A stretch of DNA of 64,000 nucleotides, from positions 935,001 to 999,000 of the forward strand of contig JAPXFQ010000344.1 in NCBI GenBank assembly GCA_028564705.1, written 5' to 3'. Origin of the DNA: Apricaphanius iberus. Lineage: Eukaryota; Chordata; Actinopteri; Cyprinodontiformes; Aphaniidae. The position numbers were made by a program, and so were the translations under genes. How positions within the stretch are numbered: the stretch's first letter is position 1; each line of letters begins with the position of its first letter. Under the pieces are notes generated by a model, which did not search any database, was not told the origin of the DNA, and saw nothing but the letters and a program-made list of their open reading frames with translations. Positions 1 to 10,192 of the stretch are shown in pieces.

Positions 1-277
1 TTGTTTGCTGTATTCTTTAACTGCTTGGGCACAAACAGGTATAAACAGTATTTTTTGTATGGTTGTTGTCTGAAAGTAATTTTAATCATGTAAAATGTTT
101 TTCTTCAGTTTTTTAGAGTGTTTCATTTTTTCTCGGGTAACAATATTTATGTATAATTTATGTATTTTGAGGTCTGCCCTAGAAAATTGCTGGTATTCAT
201 AAGGATTTAGGATTGTTATTTACAGTATTGAAAGTACAAATTTGCTTTAAACTAGATAGTTTCAACACAGAAAAGTA

Positions 278-282
278 GTTTT
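278..282. repeat. Target site duplication, left copy
   Basis: gtttt directly precedes the left LTR; the identical 5 bp follow the right LTR at 5930-5934. Five base pairs is the usual staggered cut of Ty3/Gypsy integrases. Confidence 0.9.
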
Positions 283-884
283 TGTCATGTTTCCCGAACC
301 AGGACTCTAGTGCAGACACACAAACGGACAGCAACTCAGGGGGTTGAAATGAAAAAAACAATTTATTGTTTAGTTGCCAAGGAAGACAGCCGGGAGACCA
401 TTCATAAAACTCAGGAGGAGCCTACACGAACTTGGAAGAGGGCAGCGACTGGGGATGAGAGGAGACAAAGGTGAGCAGAGTCACGTGACGTGGAGAGAAG
501 CTCAAATGCAATGAGGCTTACTTGGGGAATCCGTAGGGCTTGCTCTCCGCTTGGGAAGGACAGGGCGTGCTTGCCGGTCTTCCAGGTAACTGGATAAACA
601 CTACCCAGAACGCAGCGATCTCCGGGGAGGATGGAGGGTGGTCAGGCAGAACCAGCTCAGTGTTGCGCAGCAGCAGCGACCAGGGGACGAGGGAGAGACA
701 ACGACTCAGTCTTCAGCTATCAGCAGAGAAACCTGGAGAGATGAGACAGCAACCAGCCAACAGCGTGAACGATCTGGCCTCTGCTCCAGGTAGGCGCTCC
801 GCTTAAGACTGCTGCACCCTGATTAGGCTGAGTGCGATCAGCTGGACCCGGACAACAGGCTGCAGCTTCTGTAGAGAAGAGGTA

Positions 885-938
<54 letters not shown>

Positions 939-942
939 GACA
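283..942 (-). repeat. 3' LTR of the Gypsy element
   Basis: 660 bp, TGTCA...TGACA. Read on the minus strand it starts with a (TG)n tract inside U3 (935-889), then a TTAA box at 803-806 that could serve as TATA element, a predicted transcription start near 779-780, and an AATAAA signal at 367-362 close to the far end. U3 is therefore about 160 bp, R is long and U5 is short. The start site is inferred from the primer-binding complementarity. Confidence 0.93.
889..935. repeat. (CA)n microsatellite inside the left LTR
   Basis: About 47 bp of uninterrupted CA, seven bases from the LTR terminus. The other LTR has the same tract at 5869-5922 but longer. Confidence 0.97.
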
Positions 943-946
943 GTAT

Positions 947-956
947 CCCCCCCTTC
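947..956 (-). other. Polypurine tract for plus-strand priming
   Basis: On the minus strand GAAGGGGGGG lies four bases upstream of the 3' LTR, the expected place for the RNase H-resistant polypurine primer. It follows within a few bases of the pol stop codon at 955. Confidence 0.85.
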
Positions 957-3900
957 AACGGACGCCTCCAGGCGGCCGAGCACGGCTGGAAGAGGCAGAA
1001 GCCCTTTCAAAGTCAGTGATAAGGGAAGGATCTAAAATGAAGGAACCGGGAACCCAACGGCGTTCTTCTGGGCCGTAACCCTCCCAGTCCACCAGGTATT
1101 GGCGGCCGCGACCCCGGGGGCGTACATCTAAAATGCGCCGGACAGTGTAGGCGGGATGCCCGTCAATGATCCGGGCGGGAGGAGGGGGTTCGGAAGGAGG
1201 GCACAAGGGACTGGCAGAGACAGGCTTGACCTGGGAGACATGAAAAATCGGGTGCACACGGAGATGGGCAGGGAGTTTCAGACGGAGGGCTGAAGGACTA
1301 ATGACTGCTTCAATGGGATAGGGGCCCAGAAAGCGGGGAGCCAGTTTCCTTGGAACCCCTTTAAAGGGGAAGTTACGGGCGGACAACCATACTAACTGGC
1401 CAGGTGTATACTGTGGAGCTGGGCGGCGTCGTAGGTCCGCGTAGTGCTTGTTCATGGCTGATGAGCGTTGCAGGGCGGCCCGAGTCTGTTCCCACACTCT
1501 TCTGCAGGCTCTGATGTGCGTTCTGACAGATGGTAAGGTTGAATTGGGAATGGAGCTGGGAAAGAGTGATGGTTGAAACCCAAGGGAGGCCTCAAAAGGC
1601 GAAACACCAGTAGCTGCGGAGATGTGAGAGTTGTGTGCATATTCGATCCAAGGGAGATGGGTGCTCCAGGTGGACGGATTTGCTGTGCAAAGGCAACGAA
1701 GGGCGTTTTCAAGCTCCTGGTTGAGTCTCTCGCATAGACCGTTTGATTGGGGATGGAAACCGGATGTCAGTTGGACTCGGGCGCCGAGAGCTGTGCAGAA
1801 ATCTTTCCACACCCTGGAGATGAACTGGGGTCCTCTGTCCGAGAGGATCTCGGTAGGGATGCCGTGTAACTTGAAGACGTGGAGACAGAGGAGCTTGGCG
1901 GTCTGAGCTGCGGTAGGCAATTTAGTGAGGGGACTGAGGTGGCAGGCCTTGGAGAAACGGTCGATTATGGACAGGATGACTGTTTTTCCATGAGAGGTAG
2001 GGAGTCCTGTGACAAAGTCTAAGGCAATGTGTGACCAGGGTCGTGTTGGGATGGAGAGAGGTTGTAACAGACCAGAGGCAGGTTGATGGAGACTTTTACT
2101 CTGGTTGCACACTGGACAAGCAGCTACGTACCCCTTAACATCGTTGTTGAGACCAGGCCACCAGAAATAGCGACGGATGAGTGCGATGGTTCGGCTGGTA
2201 CCGGGATGACACGAGAACCTGGATGCATGTCCCCACCTAATGACTCTGGAGCGAACCGAGGAAGGGACATAGATGCGATGTGGAGGACCACCACCTGGAT
2301 CCGGCTCATCGACTTGGGCGCGTTGGATTAGGGACTCAACATCCCAAGTGAGTGACCCCACAGTGCAGGATGGAGGAAGGATGGACGCAGGCGCCTCAGG
2401 TTGGACGTCCGGGGAGTGTTGCCGAGACAGGGCATCGGGCTTGGTGTTCTTGGAACCTGGCTTGTATGTTAAGTTTAAATTAAAGCGGGAGAAGAAAAGA
2501 GACCAGCGATATTGGCGAGGGTTTAATCTCTTAGCTGTTTGAATATAGAGCAGGTTCTTGTGGTCTGTCCAGACAACAACCGGGAGCTCCGAGCCCTCCA
2601 ACCAATGGCGCCATTCCTCCAAAGCTAGCTTGATGGCGAGAAGCTCTCGGTCACCGATGCTGTAATTAGTTTCTGCAGGAGTAAAACGCTTGGAGAAGAA
2701 AGCACAGGGGTGAAGTTTCTTGTCCTGGGATGATCGTTGGGAGAGAATGGCCCCTACTCCGGTCTCTGAGGCATCAACCTCCAGGATGAACTGAGACTTG
2801 ACATTTGGGTAGATGAGTATGGGTGCCTCGGTGAACCTCACCTTGAGTTCCTGGAAGGCCCGGTCTGCCGGCAGGTCCCAGGCGAACGGTCGCTTAGTGG
2901 AGGTAAGTGAGGTCAGGGGGGCTGCAAGGACGCTGAAGCCTCGAATGAAGCGTCTGTAGAAATTTGCGAACCCCAGGAACCGCTGCAACTGCTTCCTGGA
3001 CGTCGGGGTTGGCCATTCTTGGACAGCCTTGATTTTCCCGGGGTCAGCCTTCACTCGTCCACCCTCGAAAACATATCCCAGGAAAGAGACAGATGTTAGA
3101 TGGAACTCACATTTCTCAACTTTAACAAAAAGTGAATTCTCCAAGAGACGTTGGAGAACCTGACGGACATGCTGGCGATGCTGCTGGAGGTCCTTTGAAA
3201 AAATAAGAATATCATCTAGATAAACGAAAACAAAGCCATTCAGGAAGTCCCGAAGGACATCGTTTACCAGATGCTGGAAAACCGCTGGGGCGTTACAGAG
3301 GCCGAAAGGCATCACCAGGTATTCGTAATGGCCGATGTGGGTCTTAAAGGCAGTTTTCCATTCATCACCTTCACGGATGCGGATGAGGTGGTAGGCATTA
3401 CGTAGGTCGAGTTTGGTGAAGACTGTGGCCCCCTGCACGGCTTCGAATGCTGAGGTGATTAGCGGAAGGGAGTACTTATTCTTTATGGTGATGGAGTTGA
3501 GACATCTGTAATCGATGCAGGGACGCAGGGTTTTATCTCTCTTTTCTACAAAGAAAAAACCCGCGCCTAGGGGAGAAGTAGAAGGGCGAATTATGCCTGC
3601 AGCCAGGGAATCGTTTATGTACGTCTCCATGGCGACTCTCTCCTTGCCCGAGAGATTAAAGAGGCGACCGGAAGGGAGAGGAGCCCCAGGAAGGAGATCG
3701 ATGGCACAGTCATAGGGCCTGTGAGGAGGGAGTGAGAGAGCCTTGGACTTACTGAAGGCAAGGTGCAAATCGTGATACTCGGAAGGGACTCTGGTTAAAT
3801 CCTGCTGGTCAGTGATCGAGGAAGACGGGGTGGTTCTAGTTCTTGGTACTGCCGAACGTAGGCAGTTTTGGTAGCAGTAGCTGCTCCAGGACTCAATGCG

Positions 3901-4356
3901 GGCTTTTGCCCAATCTATCTTTGGGTTGTGAGCTGCTAACCAGGGATACCCCAAAACTAGGGGGGCATCACGTGTTGGGAAGACAAAGAAAGAGACCTGC
4001 TCATGATGGTTTCCCGAAAGGACCAAATTAAGGGGTGTTGTTTGGTGAGTGATAGCAGTAAGGGTCCTACCATCTAGGGCAGTTACTTTAAACGGAAAAG
4101 AAAGCGCTTCCACTGGAAGGTTAAACTGTTGCACAATCTTAGGACAAATTAAATTCTGTTCAGAGCCAGAGTCAATCAGTGCACGGAGGGAAATATGCAT
4201 CTGGTGGTCTAAAACTAAAACGGGCAGAATAGGCCGGGGATTAGTTAAAAGAGAACCGCCCGACAGGACCCCCAGATTCACTGTCGGACTGGGTCTTTTG
4301 GGCGGGCCGGACAGTTTGAAATGAAATGACCAGGGGCTCCACAATATAGGCAGCAA
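955..4356 (-). CDS. pol: Pol polyprotein: protease, RT, RNase H, integrase, chromodomain
   Basis: 1,133 residues with no internal stop. Counting from the Met at 4356: aspartic protease DSGS at 62-65; reverse transcriptase with Asp317 (KLDLRNAY) and YLDD at 379-382; RNase H with Asp528, Glu571 and Asp598; integrase zinc finger His710, His717, Cys747, Cys750; integrase core Asp780, Asp840, Glu876 (DD35E spacing); GPY motif at 1011-1013; chromodomain about 1069-1115 (YLVDWEGYG...RRWVP). All catalytic residues are present. The frame is -1 relative to gag and overlaps its last 79 bases, so Pol is probably made as a Gag-Pol fusion by frameshifting at 4296-4302 and not from the Met at 4356. The chromodomain may direct integration toward marked chromatin, as known for chromoviruses. 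Confidence 0.95.
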   Translation of the reverse strand: MLPILWSPWSFHFKLSGPPKRPSPTVNLGVLSGGSLLTNPRPILPVLVLDHQMHISLRALIDSGSEQNLICPKIVQQFNLPVEALSFPFKVTALDGRTLTAITHQTTPLNLVLSGNHHEQVSFFVFPTRDAPLVLGYPWLAAHNPKIDWAKARIESWSSYCYQNCLRSAVPRTRTTPSSSITDQQDLTRVPSEYHDLHLAFSKSKALSLPPHRPYDCAIDLLPGAPLPSGRLFNLSGKERVAMETYINDSLAAGIIRPSTSPLGAGFFFVEKRDKTLRPCIDYRCLNSITIKNKYSLPLITSAFEAVQGATVFTKLDLRNAYHLIRIREGDEWKTAFKTHIGHYEYLVMPFGLCNAPAVFQHLVNDVLRDFLNGFVFVYLDDILIFSKDLQQHRQHVRQVLQRLLENSLFVKVEKCEFHLTSVSFLGYVFEGGRVKADPGKIKAVQEWPTPTSRKQLQRFLGFANFYRRFIRGFSVLAAPLTSLTSTKRPFAWDLPADRAFQELKVRFTEAPILIYPNVKSQFILEVDASETGVGAILSQRSSQDKKLHPCAFFSKRFTPAETNYSIGDRELLAIKLALEEWRHWLEGSELPVVVWTDHKNLLYIQTAKRLNPRQYRWSLFFSRFNLNLTYKPGSKNTKPDALSRQHSPDVQPEAPASILPPSCTVGSLTWDVESLIQRAQVDEPDPGGGPPHRIYVPSSVRSRVIRWGHASRFSCHPGTSRTIALIRRYFWWPGLNNDVKGYVAACPVCNQSKSLHQPASGLLQPLSIPTRPWSHIALDFVTGLPTSHGKTVILSIIDRFSKACHLSPLTKLPTAAQTAKLLCLHVFKLHGIPTEILSDRGPQFISRVWKDFCTALGARVQLTSGFHPQSNGLCERLNQELENALRCLCTANPSTWSTHLPWIEYAHNSHISAATGVSPFEASLGFQPSLFPSSIPNSTLPSVRTHIRACRRVWEQTRAALQRSSAMNKHYADLRRRPAPQYTPGQLVWLSARNFPFKGVPRKLAPRFLGPYPIEAVISPSALRLKLPAHLRVHPIFHVSQVKPVSASPLCPPSEPPPPARIIDGHPAYTVRRILDVRPRGRGRQYLVDWEGYGPEERRWVPGSFILDPSLITDFERASASSSRARPPGGVR

Positions 4357-5267
4357 CGGCCTTCCATACGTCGCTGCCGCTCGGCCGGAGAGAGCCGAGC
4401 CCTGCCGATCTGCATCGGCTCAGGAGAAGGTTGCCGCGGAGGCTGGGCGGTAGGCGTGGGGAGCGCTGACGAGGCGGCCAACGGGGGCGCGTAAACAGAC
4501 TGTGGTTTAGACCTTGTTCTTGCCCTTTCGCGGAGTCTGTTGTCGATCTTAATGGCGAGATCAATTAAATCGTCCTCAGACTCGGGCTCATCTCGATAAG
4601 CGAGTTCATCCTTAATCCTTTCATTAAGGGACTGTAGAAAAGCGGCTTTAAGTGCTGGCCTGTTCCAGCCAGATTCAGCGGCTAACGTGCGGAACTCAAC
4701 AGCCAGATCCGCCACCGAGCGATTGCCCTGTTTAAGCTCCCACAGAAGTTTAGCGGTCTGCTCCTCACTTCTCGTCAAGCAGAAGGTCTGTTTGAACCGA
4801 TCAATGAATTGGTCATAAGAACAGCTGCCGAGAGAGTCTAGGTCATAACGAGCCTGAGCCCATTGAAGAGCTCTGTCTCTGAATAAGGCAACCATATAGG
4901 AGATCTTACTGGCGTCATCTCGAAAGGTGCGAGGGGAACGCTCGAACGCCAGCGAGCACTGTAGCAGAAAGCCCCGGCTCTTTGACAGCTCCCCAGAGAA
5001 GGGCTCTGGAGGGGGAGAGACAACCTCGCGGAAGGCGGATGTGGGAGGCGGATCAGCGGCAGCTGATGAGGCAGACCCCGGGATAGTGAGCTTGGAACTT
5101 AGGTCGTGGATAACCCTGGTAAGTTCGTGGAAACTCTGGAGAAGTGCGGTCTGCTGCTGCTGCATGCTTTGTAAAGCTGCCTCATGACGGCCCAGAAGCA
5201 CGCCCTGCTCGGAGACCGCTGAACGTAGGTGTGTCGCAGAGTCCGTTTGGCCAGATCGTTCTGTCAT
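4278..5267 (-). CDS. gag: Gag: capsid/nucleocapsid protein
   Basis: 329 residues, intact. The N-terminal ~60 residues are glutamine-rich and helical (QQQQ near 37-40), probably a coiled coil. About 78-250 is a Gypsy capsid-type retrotransposon gag domain (motif PPPEPFSG near 85-92; RDRALQWA near 130-137). A proline-rich linker (260-285) leads to a single CCHC zinc knuckle, Cys306, Cys309, His314, Cys319, that should bind the genomic RNA. The start was chosen as the first ATG, which falls in the last six bases of the 5' LTR; codons 3-7 double as the primer-binding site. Gag would form the cytoplasmic particle in which reverse transcription occurs. Confidence 0.9.
   Translation of the reverse strand: MTERSGQTDSATHLRSAVSEQGVLLGRHEAALQSMQQQQTALLQSFHELTRVIHDLSSKLTIPGSASSAAADPPPTSAFREVVSPPPEPFSGELSKSRGFLLQCSLAFERSPRTFRDDASKISYMVALFRDRALQWAQARYDLDSLGSCSYDQFIDRFKQTFCLTRSEEQTAKLLWELKQGNRSVADLAVEFRTLAAESGWNRPALKAAFLQSLNERIKDELAYRDEPESEDDLIDLAIKIDNRLRERARTRSKPQSVYAPPLAASSALPTPTAQPPRQPSPEPMQIGRARLSPAERQRRMEGRCCLYCGAPGHFISNCPARPKDPVRQ
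4296..4302 (-). other. Predicted -1 ribosomal frameshift heptamer (CCCAAAA)
   Basis: In the gag frame the minus strand reads C CCA AAA, a perfect X XXY YYZ slippery site, six codons before the gag stop. A -1 slip there enters the pol frame directly. A short downstream GC stretch could fold, but I cannot test the structure. Sushi-like relatives are known to use -1 frameshifting. Confidence 0.8.
5249..5261 (-). other. Primer-binding site, self-priming type
   Basis: Directly after the 5' LTR the minus strand reads GAACGATCTGGCC. This is the exact reverse complement of GGCCAGATCGTTC inside the LTR (779-767 in the left LTR; 12 of 13 bases match at 5760-5748 in the right LTR). No tRNA 3'-end match starting TGG abuts the LTR. 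This is the arrangement of Tf1, where the mRNA 5' end folds back as its own primer. Confidence 0.85.
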
Positions 5268-5865
5268 GTTTCCAGAACCAGGACTCTAGTGCAGACACAC
5301 AAACGGACAGCAACTCAGAGGGTTGAAATGAAAAAAGATAATTTATTGTTTAGTTGCCAAGGAAGACAGCCGGGAGACCATTCATAAAACTCAGGAGGAG
5401 CCTACACGAACTTGGAAGAGGGCAGCGATTGGGGATGAAGAGGAAGACAAAGATGAGCAGAGTCCACGTGACGTGTAGGAACTCAAATGCAACGATTGCT
5501 TACTGGGGAAATCCGTAGGGCTGCTCTCCGCGTGGGAAGGACAGGGCGTGCTTGCCGGTCTTCCAGGTAACTGGATAAACACTACCCAGAACGCAGCGAT
5601 CTCCGGGGAGGATGGTGGGTGGTCAGGCAGAACCAGCTCAGTGTTGCGCAGCATGAGCGACCAGGGGACGAGGGAGAGACAACGACTCAGTCTTCAGCTA
5701 TCAGCAGAGAAACCTGGAGAGATGAGACAGCAACCAGCCAACAGCGTGAACGATCTGGCGTCTGCTCCTGGTAGGCGCTCCGCTTAAGACTGCTGCACCC
5801 TGATTAGGCTGAGTGCGATCAGCTGGACCCGGACAACAGGCTGCAGCTTCTGTAGAGAAGAGGTA

Positions 5866-5925
<60 letters not shown>

Positions 5926-5929
5926 GACA
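5262..5929 (-). repeat. 5' LTR of the Gypsy element (promoter copy)
   Basis: 668 bp, aligned end to end with 283-942. The minus-strand promoter is here: (TG)n at 5922-5869, TTAA box at 5787-5784, predicted start near 5760, AATAAA at 5347-5342. The gag ATG occupies 5267-5265. Most differences from the other LTR cluster in 5430-5540. Confidence 0.93.
5869..5922. repeat. (CA)n microsatellite inside the right LTR
   Basis: About 54 bp, longer than the partner tract at 889-935; the two have diverged in repeat number since insertion. Confidence 0.97.
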
Positions 5930-5934
5930 GTTTT

Positions 5935-6789
5935 ATAAATTGTGTTGAAACCGCCTATCATGTATTTCAAAGTACTAAAGTGAAATCTATCATTGTGGTA
6001 ACAGAAGAATGAAGTTAAATCATTTTGTTAAAAGGCTGTTGGTTTCTAATTCAGCAAATTATTTAATGAAGCATTACTTCCTCCAAATATTGCTTTGTCT
6101 TCACTTCTGCTTCGCATTGTGAATTGGTTGTGAACACAAACCAAATTGTGTTAATTAGTCTGAAACTGATCATAATTAGTTTAAAACTAACTTAGCCTCA
6201 CTTAAAAACTGTTTAAGCATACAGTGCCTATTCATTCTGGACTGTGACATCACAATTAATTTACTGGTTATTCTTAGTTCTTTTACTTAGTAGTTTAGTT
6301 GTGTGTTACTAGCTTAGTGAGCTTTTTTATTGAAGTATTTTGAAAGCCCTTGTGTTTTGTATCTTGGGTTGTTGTTTGTCATTATTTACTATGCATGTGC
6401 TGTCACCTTCTTTTCAAAAACTGCCAGGACTGAATTTTCTCGTTCACCTACTAGTTTGTTAATACGTCAGGTATTCATGAACATTAACTGAGACTGAACT
6501 GTTTGGCTATCATGATTATTTCTCGACAGCCAGTAAGGTGGTCCGAGTTATTCATTTTGATCAGAATTACTGATTTTATTAAATATTATATTTATTAGAT
6601 TTTATTAAATTAATAAATGAGCTAAGCACTTATTCATAGACAAAACCTATTGTTGCACAGAAGGCAATTATGAAGCCTTTATTTCTTGCGAATTTGATAG
6701 TTTTGGCTTACAGCTAAATAAAACCAAAAATGTAGCTTTACCTAAGGCTTTTTACACAAGATCAAAAGTGGTGTTTCAAAAGGAAATGT
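5935..6789. other. AT-rich intergenic DNA, nothing recognised
   Basis: No convincing reading frame, tRNA or repeat ends were seen on either strand. Confidence 0.6.
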
Positions 6790-7330
6790 GTGGCTTTTAT
6801 ATCAACTCAGTAATTGATTGGGCCTCCTTTTGCATGAATTACCGCATCAATGTGACGTGGCAAGGAAGCCTGTGCCACTACTGAGATGTAAAGTACGTAA
6901 GCCCAGTTTGATTTGTTGTTGTAATGGTGTATTTCTTTTACCATAATACCCCATAAATTCCTAATGGGGTTAAGGTAATACCTGTGTGCTGGCCAGTCAA
7001 GCACAAAAACAACATGGTCACCAGCTTTTGGCAAAGTCCAGTTGGAAAATTAAATCAGCAGAAGAAAGCATTAGGTGCTATAAAATCTCCTTGTAAAAGG
7101 TTGTGTTGGCTGCGCACTTCAGAAAACACAGTGGATGAACCCCATCAGATGACATGACACCCCAAATCATCAGGGCTGTGGGAAAACATAATAGTGGACA
7201 TCGCACAATGTATATATAGACCTGAAATATTTCACTCTTTGTGTTTATTGAATTTATATCATAAATGAGTTTCACTTTCTGAAATGAGTGACAAAAAACA
7301 TTGAAAGGTTTTATGAAATTCAAAAAATGT
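6790..7330 (-). pseudogene. Tc1-like transposase relic
   Basis: The minus-strand frame at 7034-6807 reads VLDWPAHRYYLNPIRNLWGI, the third catalytic block of Tc1/mariner transposases, with Arg where the catalytic Glu belongs. Further bits follow to about 7080-7180 (gtggatgaaccccatcagat; caaatcatcagggctgtgg) that fit the upstream part of the same gene with most of the middle deleted. The tail near 7220-7330 looks like the element's AT-rich end. Dead copy; the exact ends are not clear. Confidence 0.7.
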
Positions 7331-7564
7331 TGTCTGTATCTTTAAATAGAATATAATAGAGTTTATAGTCATTGCACAATAATACAACGTAAATTAAATT
7401 TACGAAATTTTAACCAAAAAAACTTTGCACAAAATTCAGGACTTTTCCTAAAATGTGTGTCTCCATCATTTTCTTTGCACGGTATAATTTTTATTTAATG
7501 CACAGAAATTGAATATTTATTTAATCCAAAACAGTGGGTGGATTTTTTAAGTTTAGATTAAGTT

Positions 7565-8098
7565 TGAATTGAATCTTATATGAAAAACATTGATCTTTTG
7601 TAGCATCTCTGGATTTTGTTTTGTCAGAATGATAGAAAGCATTAGAGAAAATGTAAGAGTGAATTGAATATTACATGACTGCATTCAGAGATTACGTAAC
7701 GGCAAAATTTTGGCTAAGCAAGATTTCTTTCTAATATCACCATAGCTGTGCATCATTGTCATTAAAAACAAGATACTTTAAACTCTAAATCAAATGCATA
7801 TTGCATATTACTTGCAGTTAGTCAGACACATTGTGTGATTGAAAGTGGAGCTAGTGGTTGTTTCATTTTACATACATTAGCATTACACAACATTATTATT
7901 CATATTTCTTTGTACTGGCACCTTACTACATTATAGTTTATCCTGAATTTAGTATAGCACAATGTATTTGTCTATTTATTTTTTGTATAAAATGATCTAA
8001 TCATGAAGGTATTTAAAAAGGGTTTGCTAAAAATGTATATTGTCAGCTATATCACAAATACACTGCATCCTGATTGTAATTTTGTGTTAAAATGTTAA
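7565..8098. repeat. Diverged segment duplication, copy A
   Basis: This stretch matches 13816-14638 in the same order: tgtcagaatgatagaaa, ttttggctaagcaa, cttactacattatagttt, catgaaggtatttaaaaa. Similarity is clear but imperfect. Copy A lacks the two insertions found in copy B. Confidence 0.8.
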
Positions 8099-8100
8099 AT

Positions 8101-8886
8101 GATCCTCTTATGTACATAACACCTGATATTCTTAAGATTCTTCCTTGCAGGGAGCAAATTGTAGTATGCAACAAAGAGTCAAAATGCTAAGAATAACTAT
8201 TACATAGTAGCAGCACTACAATTTTATTTTTTGAAATTGGGATAATATTTTTTTTTATTTCTACTGAAAGTCACACTTTAGGCAACGTCTCCTTATACCT
8301 AAATCTAAATACACTAGTGGAATATTTGTTAAGAGAATATAAAAGTTGTTGATGGTTTTAATTTCCTAAATAATTGTGCATATACCTGTGATATAATTCA
8401 TTGGGCCTAATTGGCTTTTTCCACAAAAATTAATTTAATCTCTCAGTTATGTTTATTTTTAAATTTTCTTTTTACTGTCAAACCTTTATTCCACTGAAAA
8501 GTTTAGGAGATAGTAGAAAAAAGCCAGAGTGACCATACTAAATACCATGTTTGTCGTTAACAAGTAACCTCTGCACTTGATAATAGGTATTGGGATTTTT
8601 GGAACTAGTTTTATTTTATAACTTGTTTTTTTAGTGAAGACGTTTGGGGGACTACATGTTCTTCAGTTTATGTTCATTTCCCCAAAATAGTTTGATTTTT
8701 TTTCTTCCTTTTTGCGACCTGTCTCTCTTTTGCTTGGATACGTCTTATCCTGTAATTGCTGTTCTACCATTGTTCTAATGGATTCAAATTCAAATTCGTG
8801 TTTTAAAGGTTCATGTCTAAACAGTTACTCTACATCCAAAAATAATAAGGAAAAGAGTGTTGCAGTCTAGTTAAAAACTAGGAGAC
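8101..8886. other. AT-rich intergenic DNA, nothing recognised
   Basis: Only short, low-information reading frames are present. Confidence 0.6.
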
Positions 8887-9269
8887 CTGTGTGTCATGAT
8901 GGAGGTTGAACGAGACCCAAGATGCTGACCCAAAAAAACAGGGAACAAGTGCTGTGCAGAAAAATCAAAAGGTTTTATTACAAATAATAAATTGGAGCAA
9001 AAACAAAATCAAAGTCCTCACAAAAATCCAAGGGGCATGGAATAACCAAGGCAGGCAGTGGTCCTGGGTAGTCAGAGATGTGGTGTTGACAACCGTCTGG
9101 CACTGAATGAATGAAAGTTTGGTCCTTAAATACTGAAATGGCTGATGATGATAGAGTCCAGGTGTGCTGACACGCCCCAGGCCCACTGCTCTGCCTGGAG
9201 GAAGGGAAGGAGAAAGAGACATTACTGCAGGAGTGAATAATAGCAAAAAAACCAAACCATGACACTGTG
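8887..9269 (-). mobile_element. Solo LTR (Gypsy-type) with perfect target duplication
   Basis: The LTR is 8892-9264 (373 bp), TGTCATGATGG...ACCATGACA, flanked by ctgtg at 8887-8891 and 9265-9269. The minus strand carries a TATA-like box (near 9127) followed by AATAAAA (near 8974), so the LTR points left. No internal region is present: the body was lost by LTR-LTR recombination. It is a different family from the element at 283-5929. Confidence 0.9.
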
Positions 9270-9725
9270 AATAATACAAATACAAATAGAGCTGTTTTTT
9301 CACATCAACTATTCTGTAATTACCATGAACAACAAAACCAATTTCATTTTTGGCATCTTTTACAGGCCTTCATTCCACATTTCTTAGCACTGAATAAAAA
9401 CAGAAACAAAAACAAATACAAACTTTATCTGTTCTATAATGTATGTCTAGTCTAAAATTAGGTTAATTGAAAATTAAGAGAAAAAGTTTACCTTGGATAT
9501 GTTGCCCATCATTTGAAAAGCTTACAGATGGATATATGAAACAGAAAACCATGCTTGGTCAAACTCATTTAGAATCATCACATAAAGTATCATGCCTGTT
9601 TTTGAATAGTGGGATGAAACCAGGACTCTGAATCCCATAAATGCACATGGACAGCTTATATTCTCCACAGATGAAGGGTAATACTTATATTACAGTTAAA
9701 TTTACATTTATATATCATATCTCTC
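9270..9725. other. AT-rich intergenic DNA, nothing recognised
   Basis: No gene or repeat end was recognised. Confidence 0.55.
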
Positions 9726-9729
9726 ACTA

Positions 9730-9862
9730 AACTGTGATGGACTGGCGACCTGTCCAGGGTGTACCCCGCCTCTCGCCCGTTGACAGCTGGAGATAGGCAC
9801 CAGCCCCCCCATGACCCCTTGAGGAATAAGCGGTACAGAAAATGGATGGATGGATGGATGGA
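9730..9862 (+). mobile_element. 3' tail of a non-LTR element (LINE or its SINE) with (GGAT)n end
   Basis: The motif gatggactggcgacctgtcc followed by ggtgtaccccgcctctcgcc and a terminal (ggat)n tract is a very common 3' terminus of fish non-LTR retroelements. Only the last ~130 bp are present, a typical 5'-truncated insertion. A related tail lies inverted at 14338-14475. Confidence 0.75.
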
Positions 9863-10192
9863 TCTCTCACTAAATTTAACCTGAAACTTATTGTATCTTT
9901 CTTTTCATGAAAAGTTAAAAGAGAAAACTTATAAGGTGCTATGAAAGAAGGAACTAGACACAAATAAAAACCAAACAGAGCTTACCAATTGGGAGTGTTC
10001 AAAAAGATAAATTAAATTTACTTTTCATTACATCTGCTGTGATTCCTTACATAGAGAACTTAACTGATTGGAATGTTTGTATAATTGTATTGAAATAGCT
10101 TTTGTTTTAAAGTGCCTGGAGATGACATTTGTGGTGAATTGGCAAATTGGTAGATAAATAAAAATTGGTTAATAAAACTGAATTGAAATGAA

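Larger units (their letters stand above)
278..5934 (-). mobile_element. Complete Ty3/Gypsy LTR retrotransposon (chromovirus, Tf1/sushi-like)
   Basis: Seen: two ~660-bp direct repeats bounded by TGTCA...TGACA, flanked by the same 5 bp (gtttt at 278-282 and 5930-5934), which marks a single insertion. Between them on the minus strand lie an intact gag and an intact pol in the order protease, RT, RNase H, integrase, chromodomain. That order and the chromodomain define the chromovirus branch of Ty3/Gypsy. The LTRs differ at roughly 25 sites by eye plus small indels, so the copy is not brand new although both reading frames are open. No envelope-like frame is seen. The self-complementary primer site and the gag/pol -1 frameshift fit the Tf1/sushi group of vertebrates. 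Confidence 0.95.

Noticed and set aside
720..1010. Frames through the (CA)n tracts in the LTRs (also 5701-5970)
   Set aside because: Val/Cys repeats from the microsatellite; non-coding LTR sequence.
1452..2542. 60-91 codon frames on both strands inside pol
   Set aside because: They lie under the intact pol frame, which carries all the catalytic motifs.
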